Origin: an uncultured Clostridia bacterium
Lineage (GTDB): Bacteria > Bacillota > Clostridia > Oscillospirales > Acutalibacteraceae
Length of the DNA: 23,166 nucleotides
Direction of reading: 5' to 3'
NCBI GenBank assembly: GCA_937916195.1
Contig: CALFTO010000123.1
Span: 1-23,166, forward strand
Shown: piece after piece, positions 6,765-14,009 of the stretch
Numbering within the stretch: the stretch's first letter is position 1
How the letters are laid out: each line of letters starts with the position of its first letter
Notes under the pieces: generated by a model
Told to the model about the DNA's origin: nothing
Seen by the model: only the letters and a program-made list of their open reading frames with translations
Database searches by the model: none
Position numbers and translations under genes: made by a program

Positions 6765-9700
6765 TCATTCTACTGATTTAAGTGATTCTATCATATTTAC
6801 TTTCTTGAGTTTAAAGTACATAATCGAGTTGACAATCATTGCGAAAATGATTGTAAGTACGGCGGCGATTACAATGCTCAATGGCTCTAATTCTCTGCCG
6901 AACATATAAACATCCGTTTCAACAGTTACCATTACAAATTGGTGAAGTACGATACCTAATCCCACACCAAGCAATGTGCCGAGCAATGTAAGAATAACAT
7001 TCTCGCGGTAGACATACTGTGCTAATTCGCCATTATAGAAGCCTAAAAGCTTGAGTGTTGCCAATTCTCTGCGACGCTCGCTGATATTGATATTATTAAG
7101 GTTATAAATAACGACAAAGGCAAGAATTGTGGCGGCGATAATCATAACAATAACTATGAAATAAAGGTTATTTATTACTGTGTTGAGCTCGCCTAACTCA
7201 TTTTCATTCATTGTAACTGAATTCACGCCGTTGATACTTAAAAGTCTTGTGCTTATATCTTCGGTATTCGCATTATTTGCGGTTTTAAACATAAGAATAT
7301 TTATTTCTGCCGCTGAGCCGTATATTGACTGATAAAGATTAGGCGTCATATAGATATAATTGAAAATATAATTTTCGGTTATACCTGTTACTTTGACTTC
7401 TTTTGAATATGCGTCAGCTTCACCAAGTCTTATGAAAATACTGTCACCAACGCTGACACCAAGTAAATCGGCATATTTTTCGGTGATTATTACGCCCTCG
7501 TCGGTGAGTGGTGTAATAAGACCTGCCCGCTCTTGAAGTCTTACATATGACGGGAAGCCGTCAACATCACGCGGAACAACCAAATAAGCGTTCTTTTCGT
7601 TCTGGAGATTTTTTGCGCTCTCGCCTGTTCCGTAAACCATTGTACGAGTTGCCTGTGTATATTCGGTAATATCTGAAATATCAGAAATATTTGAAAGAAG
7701 TGTTCTGCGCTGTGCTCTTGTAAGGGTTGTGTCAACGCTGACAATACCGCTATAATTGAATACCTCGCCGTACTGTTTATCTGCCATAGCAGAAACTGAA
7801 TCGCGAACACCAAATCCCACAAGCAAAAGTGCCATACAACCGCCGACGCCGAAAAGTGTCATAAGAAAACGCTTTTTATAACGGAAGAGATTTCGCATTG
7901 CAGATTTCTGACCGAAATTAAGTCTATCCCAAATAAATGAAATTCTTTCAATCAGAGTACGCTTACCTGCTCTTGGTGCTTCGGGACGCATAAGCTGTGC
8001 CGGAACACTCTTGAGTTCTTTATAGCAAGCGGCAAAGGCTGCGAATGTTGTGCAGAAAATTGCGATAACAGCAGCGGTTACACCGTGCTCTGCATTAAGA
8101 GTAATAACTGCGTTACCAAGATTATAATAAACAAGCTTATATGCCCATACCATAAGGGACGGAATTGTATATTCACCCGCGAACACACCGATTACGCTAC
8201 CTATTACACTGGCAAGGGCGGCATAGCGAAGATATTTGCTGACAATTGAAAATTTGCTGTAACCCAGAGCTTTCAAAGTACCGATTTGTGTTCTTTGCTC
8301 TTCTACCATACGGGTCATTGTTGTAAGAGAAACGAGAGCTGCGACAAGGAAGAAGATTATTGGGAACACCGTTCCGATTGCGCCGATACTCTGTGCATCG
8401 TTTTTATAGCTTAAATAAGATTCAACACTGTCTCGGTTGAGCACATACCAAACGGGAACTTCCATATTAGTAATTTCACGCTCTGCAGTTTCAAGTTTTA
8501 CCTCTGCATCTGCAAGCTCATCAGTGGCATCCTGCTTTGAAATTTCATACTGTTCCTCAGCACGCTTAAGCTCTTCTTCAGCCTTAACTAACTGTTGCTG
8601 TGCACTTGCCAACTGACCGCTCTCCACAGCGGCGCGGAGTGCTTCAACCTCTGCTTTTTTGCTTTCGTATTCTTTTTTGCCCTCTTCAAGCTTTTGCTGT
8701 TCGGTAATCATTGTTGCCTGATAAGCGGCGACTGCACTTTCAGTAAGCTTATATACGGTTTCAACATCTTTAATGTCTTGTTCGGTTGCAGCGGGATTAT
8801 TTTTAATTTCTTCAAGCTGTGCTTTTGCAACCTCAAGCTCTGCTTTGGCCTTTTCAAGAGCTGCGAGAGTAGCAGTAACTGATTTTTCAGCTTTTTCTAA
8901 CTCAGCCTTTGCAGTTGCAAGCTCTTTTTCATAAATGGGAAGATTTGTTGCCGCGTTATTGAGAATTTCGGCATTCTGCTCAACCCAGAGTTTTTGTTCT
9001 TCGTAAAGCTGTCTGCCCTCAAGAATTTTCTGATAAGCCTCGGCAAGCTCGGTCTGAACAGTTATTTCTGCCGCTTCAAAATCAGTACGTGCTTTTTCTA
9101 AAAGCTCGTTACTTGTTGAACGGACCTCACTATAACGAATATCACAACGGCGGTCTGAAATAGCCTTGATTTTGTTCATCATATTTTCAATGAGTTTTGT
9201 GTATTCCTCACCATAGCAATCAAGCTCTTTTGCCCCCTCAACCTGCACATAGATTGAAGTATAGACATTTGTAACGTAAGCCTCTTGAGGAATTACCACA
9301 TAGCCGTCAACAGTACCGTCGCCAATAGTTGCCGTTCCCATATCACCGTTAAGGAAATATGAAGATGAGCCCACGCCGACGATTTCATATGTTTCTGCGG
9401 CTAAAGTATCGAAAATGCTTTTGTCAGTTCCTGTTTTAAGGGTTACAAACTCACCGATTGAAAGACCTGACGCGTCAAGAAATTCTTTACTTACAACACA
9501 TTCATTGAACTTTTCGGGGTATCTGCCCTCGCTAACTCTTACATCGTTAAGCTTTTCGGGTGTGGCAATTACCTTTGTTACAAGCTCTTTTGAGTTTACA
9601 AGGCAAAGAAAATCGGTGGTATAAGCACCCTCAGCGAATTCAACGCCCTCAATTTCGTTTATGGCTTTAAGGTCGTTTTCGGTAAGTCCTAAAGTACCGA

Positions 9701-9887
9701 CAACGCGAATATCCATAAGGTTTTCTTTATCATAAATACTGTCCGCAGTCATCTGCATAGCGGGCATTGAGGAGCGTATGCCCGAATAAAAGGCAACACC
9801 CAATGTAACTATGAGCAGAATTGAGATAAATCGGCTGAAGCTTTTCTTTATCTCTCTGCGGAAATCTTTTCTCAATGATTTAGTCAT
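6765..9887 (-). CDS. Large FtsX-like ABC transporter permease with an extracellular coiled coil
   Basis: Membrane subunit of an ABC system with the ATPase encoded 18 bp upstream. The 1040-residue protein has a first membrane segment at about 17-38, an extracellular domain, and a long Glu/Ala/Lys-rich coiled coil at about 255-475. Segments near 502-524, 553-577 and 601-622 form FtsX domain 1, with EEQRTQIGTLKALGYS (529-544). A further segment lies near 671-694, then a second extracellular domain. The last segments, near 904-929, 962-985 and 1001-1024, form FtsX domain 2, with ERRRELATLKLLGF (937-950). This two-FtsX plan matches MacB-like mechanotransmission systems that do not simply pump solutes. 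A ribosome site GGAAGAG precedes the ATG. The substrate is unknown; export of lipid, peptide or drug is possible. Confidence 0.9.
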   Translation of the reverse strand: MTKSLRKDFRREIKKSFSRFISILLIVTLGVAFYSGIRSSMPAMQMTADSIYDKENLMDIRVVGTLGLTENDLKAINEIEGVEFAEGAYTTDFLCLVNSKELVTKVIATPEKLNDVRVSEGRYPEKFNECVVSKEFLDASGLSIGEFVTLKTGTDKSIFDTLAAETYEIVGVGSSSYFLNGDMGTATIGDGTVDGYVVIPQEAYVTNVYTSIYVQVEGAKELDCYGEEYTKLIENMMNKIKAISDRRCDIRYSEVRSTSNELLEKARTDFEAAEITVQTELAEAYQKILEGRQLYEEQKLWVEQNAEILNNAATNLPIYEKELATAKAELEKAEKSVTATLAALEKAKAELEVAKAQLEEIKNNPAATEQDIKDVETVYKLTESAVAAYQATMITEQQKLEEGKKEYESKKAEVEALRAAVESGQLASAQQQLVKAEEELKRAEEQYEISKQDATDELADAEVKLETAEREITNMEVPVWYVLNRDSVESYLSYKNDAQSIGAIGTVFPIIFFLVAALVSLTTMTRMVEEQRTQIGTLKALGYSKFSIVSKYLRYAALASVIGSVIGVFAGEYTIPSLMVWAYKLVYYNLGNAVITLNAEHGVTAAVIAIFCTTFAAFAACYKELKSVPAQLMRPEAPRAGKRTLIERISFIWDRLNFGQKSAMRNLFRYKKRFLMTLFGVGGCMALLLVGFGVRDSVSAMADKQYGEVFNYSGIVSVDTTLTRAQRRTLLSNISDISDITEYTQATRTMVYGTGESAKNLQNEKNAYLVVPRDVDGFPSYVRLQERAGLITPLTDEGVIITEKYADLLGVSVGDSIFIRLGEADAYSKEVKVTGITENYIFNYIYMTPNLYQSIYGSAAEINILMFKTANNANTEDISTRLLSINGVNSVTMNENELGELNTVINNLYFIVIVMIIAATILAFVVIYNLNNINISERRRELATLKLLGFYNGELAQYVYRENVILTLLGTLLGVGLGIVLHQFVMVTVETDVYMFGRELEPLSIVIAAVLTIIFAMIVNSIMYFKLKKVNMIESLKSVE

Positions 9888-9905
9888 ATCTGCCGTTCTC
9901 TTCCT

Positions 9906-10607
9906 TTACCATTCAATCTGCTCAACGGGTGTGGGGTTGGAATTGAGAAGAATTCTGTCAACCTGTCCGTTTTTGATTTTAATGATTTTATCTGCCATAG
10001 GAGTAAGGGCAGAGTTATGTGTAATTACAATTACAGTCATACCCTTTTCGCGACAGGTATCCTGCAAAAGCTTTAAGATTGATTTACCTGTAATGTAGTC
10101 AAGCGCACCCGTGGGCTCATCGCAAAGCAAGAGCTTTGGATTTTTAGCAAGGGCACGTGCAATTGAAACGCGCTGTTGCTCACCACCCGAAAGCTGTGAC
10201 GGGAAGTTATCAAGACGAGCGCTCAAACCCACTTCTCCGAGCACCTGCTCTGCATCAATGGGATTTTTGCAGATTTGTGCAGCTAACTCAACATTTTCAA
10301 GTGCTGTGAGATTCTGAACAAGATTATAAAACTGAAAAACAAAGCCCACATCGTCACGGCGATATTTTGTTAATTCTTTTTCGCTGAATTTTGAAATATC
10401 AGTTCCGTCAACGATGACCTCACCCGATGTGGCTTTATCCATTCCGCCCAAAATATTGAGCACAGTTGTTTTACCTGCACCCGAAGGACCTACAACAACA
10501 ACGAACTCGCCTTTTTCTATCGGAAAGCTGATATTATCAACAGCTTTAATTTCTACCTCACCCATTTTATAGGTTTTAACAACATCTCTTAATTCAATAA
10601 ATGACAT
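9906..10607 (-). CDS. ABC transporter ATPase, MacB/LolD type
   Basis: Nucleotide-binding subunit of 233 residues that powers the permease encoded next to it. Walker A is GPSGAGKTT (40-48), the Q-loop glutamine is Gln92 in FVFQFYNL, the signature is LSGGEQQR (139-146), Walker B is LLLCDEP (159-165) and the switch histidine is His197. The arrangement and the FtsX-type partner place it in the MacB/LolD group. GGGG about 9 bases before the ATG is the likely ribosome site. The upstream gap of 197 bp contains a nested inverted repeat, and a TetR-type regulator gene is divergent, so repression by that regulator is likely but inferred. Confidence 0.95.
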   Translation of the reverse strand: MSFIELRDVVKTYKMGEVEIKAVDNISFPIEKGEFVVVVGPSGAGKTTVLNILGGMDKATSGEVIVDGTDISKFSEKELTKYRRDDVGFVFQFYNLVQNLTALENVELAAQICKNPIDAEQVLGEVGLSARLDNFPSQLSGGEQQRVSIARALAKNPKLLLCDEPTGALDYITGKSILKLLQDTCREKGMTVIVITHNSALTPMADKIIKIKNGQVDRILLNSNPTPVEQIEW

Positions 10608-10621
10608 TTTTTACGCCCCTT

Positions 10622-10673
10622 ATTATTACACAAAATAATACATTGTACATTGTACCACAAATTTTGTAATAAT
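10622..10673. promoter_or_regulatory. Nested inverted repeat between the ABC genes and tetR (candidate operator)
   Basis: Outer arms ATTATTACACAAAAT (10622-10636) and ATTTTGTAATAAT (10661-10673) pair except for a 2-base insertion. At the centre is the 11-bp palindrome GTACATTGTAC (10645-10655), part of two tandem TACATTG units. On the minus strand the centre contains TACAAT, a possible -10 box for the ABC genes. The position fits a TetR-type operator. Confidence 0.5.
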
Positions 10674-10744
10674 GCTACATATATTTTAATTTATGTTCAT
10701 TATTTTTTTGTGTATTTTTGTAATATCAAAAACAAAACAAAGTG

Positions 10745-10773
10745 TTGATTATTGAACATAAAAGTAGTATAAT
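10745..10773 (+). promoter_or_regulatory. Promoter of the TetR-type regulator gene
   Basis: TTGATT (10745-10750), a 17-bp spacer and TATAAT (10768-10773). An imperfect inverted repeat, ATAATGA-n6-TCATAAT (10769-10788), overlaps the -10 box and the start region and could serve autoregulation. AGGAGG at 10791 precedes the ATG by 8 bases. Confidence 0.75.
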
Positions 10774-10804
10774 GACAAGTATCATAATATAGGAGGACAT
10801 AAAA

Positions 10805-11425
10805 ATGCCTGTAAATGATAATGACAGTCGCGTAAAGCGCACAAAAAAACTCATAAGAAACGGTCTTGCTGAGCTTTCAAAGACAAAAAGTATTACAAAA
10901 GTTACTGTTAAAGAGCTTACTGACCTGATTGAAATAAACAGAGGCACATTTTATCTTCATTACAAGGATATTTACGAGCTTGTTGAGGCGCTTGAAAATG
11001 AGTTATACGATGAATTCAACAAAATAATATCTTCAATAACCTCTGACAACATTTTGAAAACCCCTATTGATGTCTGCGAAATCTTCTGCGAGCATTTTCG
11101 CGAAAATATGGATACATATTCTATGCTTATGGGTGAGCACGGTGATGCGCAGTTCACTTATAAAATCGGCGAGCTTATGAACGAAAAGGTATATAAACTT
11201 TTTAAAGGAATTTTTCCGAATATGGATGACACAAAATATGATTTTGCGTATAATTACGGTAAATTCGGCTTTATTGGTCTTGTTAATTGTTGGTGTACAA
11301 TGCACCCGGAATGGACATCGCGTCAGGTTGCTGAAATGTGGTTAAATCTTACTGTTGCAGGTCTTTGGGGTATTATCGGTGATGAGGCAAAAGGGGTTCT
11401 TTTAAATGCACACAATTCTCGTTAA
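10805..11425 (+). CDS. TetR/AcrR-family transcriptional regulator
   Basis: DNA-binding regulator of 206 residues. The N-terminal domain has the TetR helix-turn-helix at about 29-55, with the typical ending GTFYLHYKDIYELV (47-60). The C-terminal two thirds is a helical ligand/dimer domain with no motif that I can tie to a specific inducer. It is divergent from the ABC transporter genes and overlaps the following CDF transporter gene by 20 bp, so it may control both. The family usually represses neighbouring efflux genes. Its own promoter carries an inverted repeat. Confidence 0.88.
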   Translation: MPVNDNDSRVKRTKKLIRNGLAELSKTKSITKVTVKELTDLIEINRGTFYLHYKDIYELVEALENELYDEFNKIISSITSDNILKTPIDVCEIFCEHFRENMDTYSMLMGEHGDAQFTYKIGELMNEKVYKLFKGIFPNMDDTKYDFAYNYGKFGFIGLVNCWCTMHPEWTSRQVAEMWLNLTVAGLWGIIGDEAKGVLLNAHNSR

Positions 11426-12572
11426 ATTATTCATACGCGACAGTGAAAACATCAAGGATATCCGCGTGCGCACTGCTTACGGCACATTAGGCAGCGTTAC
11501 AGGAATAGTTGTAAATCTTATTTTGGCTGTTGCAAAATACATTGCCGGAGTTATTTCCGGCAGTATTTCTGTTACGGCAGATGCAATCAACAATTTGTCG
11601 GACGCAGGCTCTTCAATAGTTTCTCTTTTCGGTGTTAAACTTTCTGCAAAGCCCGCTGACAAGGGGCACCCCTACGGTCACGGCAGAATTGAATATATTT
11701 CAGCATCTATTGTGGCTTTTCTTGTTCTTCTTATGGGTGTTGAATTGCTTAAAAGTTCAATTGAAAAGATTGCAAATCCTGTGCCCGTTCAGTTTAATTG
11801 GGTATCACTCATAATTCTTGTATTGAGCATTTTGGCAAAGCTTTGGCTTGGTCTTTTCAATAAAAGATTAGGCAAAAAAATCAACTCTGCACCTATGATG
11901 GCAGTTATGAAAGACAGCTTCAGCGATTGCCTTGCAACTGCGGTAGCTGCAGCAGCGATTATCATTTCTGCTTTTTCTGACATCAATGTTGACGGATATT
12001 TAGGCATATTTGTTGCAGGCTTCATTCTTCTTGCAGGCTTTAATATTCTTCGCGACACAATGGCAGAGCTTTTGGGAAAAGCACCCGAAAAGGAATTTGT
12101 TGAGGCCATTGAGCAAAAAATATTATCATACGACTTTGTTGTGGGCGTTCACGATATGATTATTCACGATTACGGCCCTCAAAGACGTTTTGCATCAGCT
12201 CACGCAGAAGTTCCCGCAAATGCGGATATGATGGAATGTCACGACATTATTGACCTTATTGAACGTGATATTTTCGCGGAATTCGGGCTTCTTATCTCAA
12301 TTCATATGGACCCTATTATTGTTGATGATGAAAGAATTAACGAATTACGACGAATGACATCGCAAACAGTTAAAGAAATCTGCGAAGAAATGTCAATTCA
12401 CGATTTTAGAGTTGTTGACGGTCCTACACATACGAACTTAATTTTTGATTTGATTGTTCCTCATAAATACGAAATGAGTAACGATGAAATTTGCAGGCTG
12501 ATTGATAATAAATTGAGCAAAATAGACGAAAGATATTTCACAGTAATCACAGTTGAACACGCTTTTAACTAA
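11406..12572 (+). CDS. Cation diffusion facilitator (CDF) metal transporter
   Basis: Predicted proton-coupled divalent metal exporter of 388 residues in the cytoplasmic membrane. About six membrane segments lie within residues 28-215, with HPYGHGRIEY (88-97) between the second and third. Likely metal-site residues are Asn62-x3-Asp66 in the second helix and Asp170-x3-Asp174 in the fifth. This N/D-D/D set resembles that described for manganese-exporting MntE rather than the H/D sites of zinc CDFs, so manganese is suggested. The C-terminal part (about 225-388) exceeds one cytoplasmic CDF domain and may contain two. The start overlaps the regulator gene by 20 bp, and AAGGGG lies 9 bases upstream. 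Metal identity is inferred. Confidence 0.9.
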   Translation: MHTILVKLFIRDSENIKDIRVRTAYGTLGSVTGIVVNLILAVAKYIAGVISGSISVTADAINNLSDAGSSIVSLFGVKLSAKPADKGHPYGHGRIEYISASIVAFLVLLMGVELLKSSIEKIANPVPVQFNWVSLIILVLSILAKLWLGLFNKRLGKKINSAPMMAVMKDSFSDCLATAVAAAAIIISAFSDINVDGYLGIFVAGFILLAGFNILRDTMAELLGKAPEKEFVEAIEQKILSYDFVVGVHDMIIHDYGPQRRFASAHAEVPANADMMECHDIIDLIERDIFAEFGLLISIHMDPIIVDDERINELRRMTSQTVKEICEEMSIHDFRVVDGPTHTNLIFDLIVPHKYEMSNDEICRLIDNKLSKIDERYFTVITVEHAFN

Positions 12573-12597
12573 AAATAAATTTTTTGTCGATTTGGGC

Positions 12598-12625
12598 TTG
12601 AAAAAGACACAAAATATAGTAGAAT
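12598..12625 (+). promoter_or_regulatory. Promoter of prs
   Basis: TTGAAA (12598-12603), a 16-bp spacer and TAGAAT (12620-12625), followed by GGAGG at 12657-12661, 7 bases before the ATG. No terminator is evident between the CDF gene and this promoter. Confidence 0.65.
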
Positions 12626-12668
12626 ATATATGTTAAATATCAATATAAACTTTTGCGGAGGTTAAATT

Positions 12669-13838
12669 ATGGCAGACAGAGAAATCACCACAATACCCAA
12701 CGGGCCTCTCGGTATTATTGCATTACCGGGTTGCGAGGAAATGGCAGAAAAAATTGACCGTTACCTTGTAAAATGGCGCAAACAGCAGGATTCAGAGCAC
12801 AAATCAACAATCGCTTTTTCAGGCTATGAAAGAGACACTTACATTCTCAATGCCACATTCCCCCGTTTTGGTACAGGTGAAGGCAAATGCTCACTTCACG
12901 AATCTGTTCGTGGTTATGACATTTACATTCTTATTGACGCTTTCAACCACGGTGTTACCTATAAAATGTATGGTCAAACAGTTCCTATGAGTCCCGATGA
13001 CCACTATGCAAACCTTAAGCGTGCAATCTCTGCTATTGAGGGCAAGGCAAAGACAATCACAGTTATTATGCCAATGCTTTATGAGGGCAGACAGCACAAG
13101 CGCTCTTCAAGAGAGTCTCTTGACTGTGCAGTTATGCTTCAAGAGCTTTGTCTTGATATGGGTGTTGATAACGTCATCACCTTTGACGCTCACGATGCAC
13201 GTGTTCAGAACGCTATTCCTCTTAACGGATTTGAAAATGTATCACCTGCTTATCAGATGATTAAGGCTCTTGTTAACAATGTTGAAGACCTTCATCTTGA
13301 TAAAGAGCACACAATGATTATTTCTCCCGACGAGGGCGGAATGAGCCGTTGTATGTTATATTCAAACTATTTAGGTCTTGACCTTGGTATGTTCTACAAG
13401 CGTCGCGATTATTCAAGAATTGTTGACGGCAGAAACCCAATTCTTGAGCATCAGTTCCTCGGCTCAAACATTGAGGGCAAGGACGTTATGATTATTGACG
13501 ATATGATTTCTTCAGGCGAGTCAATGCTTGACGTTTCAACAAAGCTTAAAGAGCTTGGTGCAAACAGAGTTTTCATTTTCTCTGCTTTTGGTCTTTTCAA
13601 TGCAGGTCTTGAAAACTTTGACAAGGCTTACCGTGACGGACTTTTCGACAAGGTATTCACAACAAATCTTGTTTACCGTATGCCAGAACTCAAGAAGCGT
13701 GATTGGTATTGCGAGGTTGACCTTTCAAAGTATCTTTCATACATTATTGATACTCTCAACCATGACAAGTCAGTCAGCAAGCTTCTTAACCCCGCTGAAA
13801 AGATTGATGCAATTCTTACAAGCAAGGGATATAAATAA
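12669..13838 (+). CDS. prs: Ribose-phosphate pyrophosphokinase (PRPP synthetase), long form
   Basis: It makes PRPP from ribose-5-phosphate and ATP for purine, pyrimidine, NAD, histidine and tryptophan synthesis. At 389 residues it is clearly longer than the classical enzyme of about 315. Recognisable elements are YEGRQHKR (138-145, the YxRQDRK-like segment), FDAHDARVQ (172-180, the metal-binding FDLH-like segment), SPDEGG (219-224) and the PRPP loop VMIIDDMISSGESM (273-286). Extra sequence is present at the N-terminus and between motifs, as in the long Clostridia form. It has its own promoter and a strong terminator 7 bases after the stop. The family is secure; regulation by ADP in this divergent form cannot be read from sequence. 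Confidence 0.9.
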   Translation: MADREITTIPNGPLGIIALPGCEEMAEKIDRYLVKWRKQQDSEHKSTIAFSGYERDTYILNATFPRFGTGEGKCSLHESVRGYDIYILIDAFNHGVTYKMYGQTVPMSPDDHYANLKRAISAIEGKAKTITVIMPMLYEGRQHKRSSRESLDCAVMLQELCLDMGVDNVITFDAHDARVQNAIPLNGFENVSPAYQMIKALVNNVEDLHLDKEHTMIISPDEGGMSRCMLYSNYLGLDLGMFYKRRDYSRIVDGRNPILEHQFLGSNIEGKDVMIIDDMISSGESMLDVSTKLKELGANRVFIFSAFGLFNAGLENFDKAYRDGLFDKVFTTNLVYRMPELKKRDWYCEVDLSKYLSYIIDTLNHDKSVSKLLNPAEKIDAILTSKGYK

Positions 13839-13845
13839 AAAAATC

Positions 13846-13870
13846 AAAGCACCCTGCGGGGTGCTTTTTT
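13846..13870. terminator. Bidirectional intrinsic terminator after prs
   Basis: AAAGCACCC (13846-13854) pairs with GGGTGCTTT (13859-13867) around a TGCG loop, followed by more T on the plus strand. On the minus strand the same stem is followed by GATTTTTTTATTT, so it can also stop transcripts arriving from the mannosidase side. Confidence 0.9.
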
Positions 13871-13912
13871 AGTGCAGAATTAAGGGGCTGCGACGCGGAT
13901 TACAAAAGCAAT

Positions 13913-13932
13913 GGCGGGAGCAAGCCCCCGCC
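13913..13932 (-). repeat. Dispersed GC-rich palindrome between prs and the mannosidase gene
   Basis: GGCGGGAGC and GCCCCCGCC are separated by AA. The single mismatch becomes a G-U pair in minus-strand RNA. Same family as 1527-1546 and the more degenerate 21354-21374. Confidence 0.7.
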
Positions 13933-13952
13933 ACACTATTGGATTTTAAACT

Positions 13953-14001
13953 GAATCCCTCCACCGCTGACGCGGTCCCCCTCCCTTTAACAAGGGAGGC
14001 T
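13953..14001 (-). repeat. Dispersed double-hairpin repeat, copy 4 (after the mannosidase gene)
   Basis: It begins 8 bases after the mannosidase stop on the gene strand. The second hairpin is ACCGC-GTCA-GCGGT, the same paired variant as in copy 3. Confidence 0.85.
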
Positions 14002-14009
14002 TTATTGAG

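Noticed and set aside
8595..8882. Plus-strand reading frame inside the permease coiled-coil region
   Set aside because: It is a shadow of the low-complexity Glu/Ala/Lys coding sequence, rich in Cys and Phe, with no ribosome site.
10608..10804. Riboswitch in the ABC/tetR intergenic region
   Set aside because: The structure is explained by short palindromes and promoter boxes. I recognise no known riboswitch core here or in the other intergenic gaps.
2840..14001. Four repeat copies as a CRISPR array
   Set aside because: The copies are kilobases apart, lie after genes, have no regular spacers, and no cas genes are present.
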